Below are positions 60,717 to 64,000 of a stretch of 64,000 bases of DNA, piece after piece. The translations under genes were made by a program, and so were the position numbers. Under the pieces are notes generated by a model. That model saw only the letters and a list, made by a program, of their open reading frames with translations. It was not told the origin of the DNA and made no database searches. The number at the start of each line of letters is the position of its first letter. Within the stretch, counting starts at the first letter, position 1. The stretch is taken from NCBI GenBank assembly GCA_022402535.1, contig JAKRSD010000029.1, forward strand, positions 1 through 64,000, written 5' to 3'. The DNA is from Flavobacteriales bacterium (GTDB taxonomy: Bacteria > Bacteroidota > Bacteroidia > CAIKAF01).

Positions 60717-61823
60717 TTACGCTTTTTCAAACACTGTAGCGGCATTGCATCCCCCAAATCCGGAGCCGGTTTTCAGTGCTTTTCTGATTGGTTTTTGCCG
60801 CACTTCGCGTTGAACGGTAATTGCTCCCGTTACTCCGTGTTCGGTATAACCCGCCGAAGGCAATAAAATACCCCGCTTCATGGATTCCAGCAGAATGGCG
60901 GTTTCGATCAGTCCGGCAGCACCCAGCGTATGGCCCAGATATCCTTTCAGGCTGTGCAGCGGAGCGGACGATAATCCACAATCGGTAAAGGCCAGGGATT
61001 CCATTTCATCGTTATAGGAAGTGGCGGTTCCGTGTGCCGAAATAAAATCAATAGTTTCGGCAGAACATTCCGCTTCGTGCAACGCCTCTTTAATGGCAAT
61101 GCTCAATCCTTCGCCGGTGCGGCTGGGACCCGAAATATGGTTGGCATCATTTCCCGAACCGCCTCCCGTAATTCGTATGTTTTCATTTCCAGGTGCTGAA
61201 GAAAGGATAACCGCTCCCGCACCTTCACCGAGGTTTATGCCTATGCGGGCAGCATCGTAAGGTTTGCAGGGCTCGGGACTCATCGCTTTAAAGCAACCAA
61301 AACCCGACATTACAAAGGCGGTGAGTATATCGGCACCAAAAACCACGGCATGGTCATATCGTCCGCAGCGAATCAGGTCAGCACCCAGATTTTGAGCCAT
61401 AATACCCGAAACGCAGGCATTGCTCACCGTTAAAGGACGATTGGGATTTTCAAAATAGGCCGAAATTTTACGGGCTGTTTCCCACAGATTTATGGGCTGC
61501 GATGCATCGGGATTGAGTAAATCAATATTTCCTTTGGTGCTCGAAAAAATTAACACCGTGCGGTCTGAAACAGCTGTTTCCTTTGAGAGAATGGGACTTA
61601 GGCACCGAAGGATGAAATCTTCCAACCGGCTGAATCCGTCGTGCTGAATGGAGTAATCCATAAACCGCGAAGCACAAAAAGGCTCGGGGAATAATTCCGG
61701 GTCAGTCCCCTGCATACAGGAACTTTCGCCCCGTTGCATGTTCTCAAATACTTCCCCGGTATTTTTTCCCAACGGGGTAAACACATTCCAATGGGTTACA
61801 TACACGTTTCTGCTGTCTGCCAC
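60717..61823 (-). CDS. Beta-ketoacyl-ACP synthase (KAS I/II type), aryl-polyene-like
   Basis: This 368-residue condensing enzyme starts at GTG. It has the Cys-His-His triad: Cys in SNACVSG, His in SAHGTATSYND, His in LKGYLGHTLGAAG, plus GFGGCNAA near the C-terminus. It is shorter (~410 is usual) and diverged from housekeeping FabF, as in aryl-polyene or flexirubin clusters. No other gene of such a cluster is adjacent; the related KAS III/dehydratase pair is 3.4 kb away across unrelated genes. The pathway assignment is inference. Confidence 0.82.
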   Translation of the reverse strand: MADSRNVYVTHWNVFTPLGKNTGEVFENMQRGESSCMQGTDPELFPEPFCASRFMDYSIQHDGFSRLEDFILRCLSPILSKETAVSDRTVLIFSSTKGNIDLLNPDASQPINLWETARKISAYFENPNRPLTVSNACVSGIMAQNLGADLIRCGRYDHAVVFGADILTAFVMSGFGCFKAMSPEPCKPYDAARIGINLGEGAGAVILSSAPGNENIRITGGGSGNDANHISGPSRTGEGLSIAIKEALHEAECSAETIDFISAHGTATSYNDEMESLAFTDCGLSSAPLHSLKGYLGHTLGAAGLIETAILLESMKRGILLPSAGYTEHGVTGAITVQREVRQKPIRKALKTGSGFGGCNAATVFEKA

Positions 61824-62016
61824 GCCGTAAAATTGCTATTTTCAAAGGAATTATCCCGCTTTTTAAAAAGATAATCTCCATGATAATGTAATTCACGCCA
61901 AACGCATATTGCTTCGTAATCGCTTTCTTCTTATAAACTCCGGTGAAATTTTAATGAAGACGATTCCATGCTATCATTACAAATGGTATTATCTTTACCC
62001 GCACTAATCAGTCTAC

Positions 62017-63111
62017 TTGAGAAAAGCACTTTTTTGGATCAATATTCCCTTTGCGGCCGGACTTTTGGCTGCTTTCGGTGCTGTGTATGTAAGCCCCGAA
62101 AAAGCTTGGTATCTGGCTCTTTTTGGGCTTACCTATTGGTTTTGGATATCCGTGAATGTGCTGTTTGTGTTTGTATGGCTTATTCTTAAATGGCGATACA
62201 CCCTGCTCAGTTTAACGGTCATTGTGCTCACGTTTCCATTGCATGTTCGGTTGGTGGCTCCGCGAATGCCCGAATTGAGCGAATCGGAAGATCCTGAAAA
62301 TGCCGTGCGTATCATGTCGTATAATGTGCAGCTGTTTGGTCTCTATCAATGGAAAAACAACATCAGCCACCGCAACGAAATGTTTCGCTTTTTGCGCAAG
62401 GCCGATGCGGACATCCTCTGTTTTCAGGAGTATTTTTATGAAGAAACCGATTACTTCGAAACCACCGATACTTTGGTGAATGTGCTCGATGCTAAAAATT
62501 TTCAGTTTGAAACCGCCAGTTCGTTGCACGGAACGCATCATTGGGGAGCGGCCACATTCAGCCGTTTACCCATTGTAAACAAAGGGAAAATCAAGTTCGA
62601 CCGTTCGCGAGGCAACATCTGCCTCTATTCCGACGTGGTGAAAGGAAAAGACACGGTGCGTATTTTCAACGTACATTTTGAAAGCAATCATTTAGAAACC
62701 CAAAAAATAGACCGCCTGGCGCAGGGCGACAGCACCGCCCGCATCATTGCGCTCGATATGTACCGTTCACTCAGAAAAAGCTATAAACGCAGGGCAGGGC
62801 AGGTAGACCTGGTGCGCAAAGCCATTTCGGAAAGTCCATATCCCGTGATTGTTTGCGGCGATTTCAACGATACGCCCATTTCGTACACTTATTCCCAAAT
62901 TTCAGCCGGGCTTAAAGATGCATTTTTAGAAACGGGCTCTGGTTTCGGGTTTACGTATGCGGGTAAAATTCCTTTTTTGCGGATTGATTACATTCTGCAC
63001 GACCCTTCCATCCGTTCTTCGAAATTCAAAATATTAAAAGGGAAAAAACTATCCGATCATTATCCCGTGGAATGTATGGTGGAATTTCCACGCAGTATGC
63101 AGACGGAATAA
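62017..63111 (+). CDS. Membrane-anchored endonuclease/exonuclease/phosphatase (EEP) family protein
   Basis: The 364-residue protein starts at TTG. Three N-terminal helices (residues ~5-90, e.g. FWISVNVLFVFVWLIL) anchor an EEP domain at ~97-360. The domain has SYNVQLFG, E in CFQEYFYE, NVHFESNHLE, GDFNDTPISYTY and DHYPVECM with the terminal DH pair, so the active site is complete. Substrate could be phospholipid, phosphoester or nucleic acid; membrane anchoring with the domain outside is typical in this phylum. No close operon partner is seen upstream. Confidence 0.85.
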   Translation: MRKALFWINIPFAAGLLAAFGAVYVSPEKAWYLALFGLTYWFWISVNVLFVFVWLILKWRYTLLSLTVIVLTFPLHVRLVAPRMPELSESEDPENAVRIMSYNVQLFGLYQWKNNISHRNEMFRFLRKADADILCFQEYFYEETDYFETTDTLVNVLDAKNFQFETASSLHGTHHWGAATFSRLPIVNKGKIKFDRSRGNICLYSDVVKGKDTVRIFNVHFESNHLETQKIDRLAQGDSTARIIALDMYRSLRKSYKRRAGQVDLVRKAISESPYPVIVCGDFNDTPISYTYSQISAGLKDAFLETGSGFGFTYAGKIPFLRIDYILHDPSIRSSKFKILKGKKLSDHYPVECMVEFPRSMQTE

Positions 63112-63171
63112 TTTCAACAAGACAATATTTTCTGATTATCAGCGTATTCTCCAAACCAAATTATACCCCTT

Positions 63172-64000
63172 ATGTGGACGCAGACCTTAGACGAAATCCG
63201 CTCCTATTTTTCGCATGGCGATTATCCGCTGGCCGTAAGAAGAACATTAGATGCGGCTTTTGATACCGATGACAAAACACTCATACGAGAAGCCGTAGAC
63301 TGGGGCCGCGAAACGGAATTGGCTTTTCTTTCGGGAAAACCGTTGGAAAACCGTTTGCAGGAGAAGGGTGTTGCGCTGCTCGAAAAAATGAAATCACGGG
63401 AAGGGAAACGCTCGGAATGGTTTGGCGAAACGTATCTTTACGCAGGCAATGTGCAGAAAAAATATGGCTCAGGATCCTTTGTGCTGCTTCCTTTTGATTT
63501 AACCATCAAAGCCGGAGATGTAATCGGCGTGGTGGGCGAAAACGGAAACGGAAAAACCACGCTGCTTCGCATTTTATCGGGATATCTGCACCCCAATTCC
63601 GGAAATCTGAATTATTATTTTCAAAAAGATTCCCAACCCGATTATTATCGCATCAAACAGGAAGTGGCGTTTATTCCGCAACGTATTCCGCGATGGTACG
63701 GAACCCTGAAAGACAATCTGAATTTTTATGCATCCAGCAATGGGTTTTATGGTGAAGAAAATGAGCTCATGACCGATTTCATGCTCACCCGTTTCGGACT
63801 CACCCGGTTTGCAAATTTCACGTGGAATCAACTGAGCAGCGGTTATCGCACCCGTTTCGAAATTGCCAAAATATTGCTAAAACGACCGAAACTGCTGGTA
63901 TTGGATGAACCTCTGGCCAATCTGGATATCAACGCCCAACAAACTATTTTGAACGATTTGCGGGCACTTTCAAAATCAACCCATAAACCCATGGGCGTGA
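63172..64000 (+). CDS. ABC transporter ATP-binding protein, 3'-truncated by window edge
   Basis: The frame opens at ATG 63172 (MWTQTLDEIRSYFSHGDYPL) and is still open at base 64000 after 276 codons. An N-terminal ~85-residue helical region precedes a nucleotide-binding domain with Walker A GENGNGKTT from residue ~123, Q-loop IPQRI, a diverged signature LSSGYRTR, and Walker B LLVLDEPLANLD. The N-terminal extension before the ATPase domain is unusual for an ABC exporter or importer subunit. The partner permease would lie downstream. Confidence 0.85.
   Translation, partial: MWTQTLDEIRSYFSHGDYPLAVRRTLDAAFDTDDKTLIREAVDWGRETELAFLSGKPLENRLQEKGVALLEKMKSREGKRSEWFGETYLYAGNVQKKYGSGSFVLLPFDLTIKAGDVIGVVGENGNGKTTLLRILSGYLHPNSGNLNYYFQKDSQPDYYRIKQEVAFIPQRIPRWYGTLKDNLNFYASSNGFYGEENELMTDFMLTRFGLTRFANFTWNQLSSGYRTRFEIAKILLKRPKLLVLDEPLANLDINAQQTILNDLRALSKSTHKPMGV

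Noticed and set aside
1-64000. tRNA, rRNA or riboswitch genes
   Set aside because: I looked through all gaps longer than ~100 nt and saw no cloverleaf, rRNA-like or recognisable riboswitch sequence, but I could not run a covariance search.

Overview
The window looks like chromosome of a member of the Bacteroidota. Three very large secreted proteins end in type IX secretion (T9SS) sorting domains, and many genes sit just behind the Bacteroidota sigma-A -7 box TAnnTTTG. Leaders are short, and several genes start at GTG or TTG. The gene content (capacity for kynurenine-type catabolism, ComB, SpoIIM/DUF4129/DUF4350/MoxR module, CotH/lamin-tail protein) also fits. I cannot place it below phylum level. 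I saw no tRNA, rRNA or CRISPR array.

Bases 1-8729 are a defence island read entirely on the + strand: the 3' part of a type I restriction subunit (HsdR), then McrB carrying an EVE domain, McrC, and a 686-residue prokaryotic Argonaute. The gaps are 15 nt, a 4-nt overlap and 12 nt, so the four genes look like one transcription unit. The Argonaute keeps a 5'-phosphate pocket (Y398, K402, Q413, K441) but has lost at least two catalytic acidic residues of its PIWI domain, so it probably guides rather than cuts. The McrB-McrC pair beside it is the obvious candidate effector. This is the most interesting system in the window.

Bases 8730-12388 are an accessory zone: a noncoding stretch rich in hairpins and short repeats, a small unknown gene, a DUF6943-family gene, an unrecognised Bacteroidota protein and a Ca-dependent thermonuclease-like gene. 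A run of ordinary chromosomal genes begins near 12389.

Bases 12389-30740 hold a Ca-dependent PI-PLC-like lipoprotein and an RDD membrane protein. Next come two giant T9SS proteins built from Ig-like repeats and a shared Cys-rich module, and a small exported protein. A five-gene membrane/AAA operon follows (SpoIIM family, polytopic membrane protein, DUF4129, DUF4350, MoxR). The giant genes lie between RDD and SpoIIM, which are often neighbours.

Bases 30743-44861 are housekeeping: AI-2E transporter, esterase, M17 aminopeptidase-pdxA, DUF177-rpmF-plsX-fabH, gcvT, comB, a thioredoxin-fold protein, purK, icd, a tiny lipoprotein and a beta-barrel protein.

Bases 44858-64000 carry a PAP2-like protein with 3-hydroxyanthranilate dioxygenase, an atypical SDR, a two-component system, a CotH/lamin-tail T9SS protein, a semialdehyde dehydrogenase and gamma-glutamyltransferase. 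They also hold two isolated ketosynthase loci of aryl-polyene/flexirubin type, xth, metF, a coiled-coil membrane protein, an EEP-family phosphatase and the start of an ABC ATPase cut by the window edge. Tail-to-tail gene pairs repeatedly abut or overlap by a few bases.
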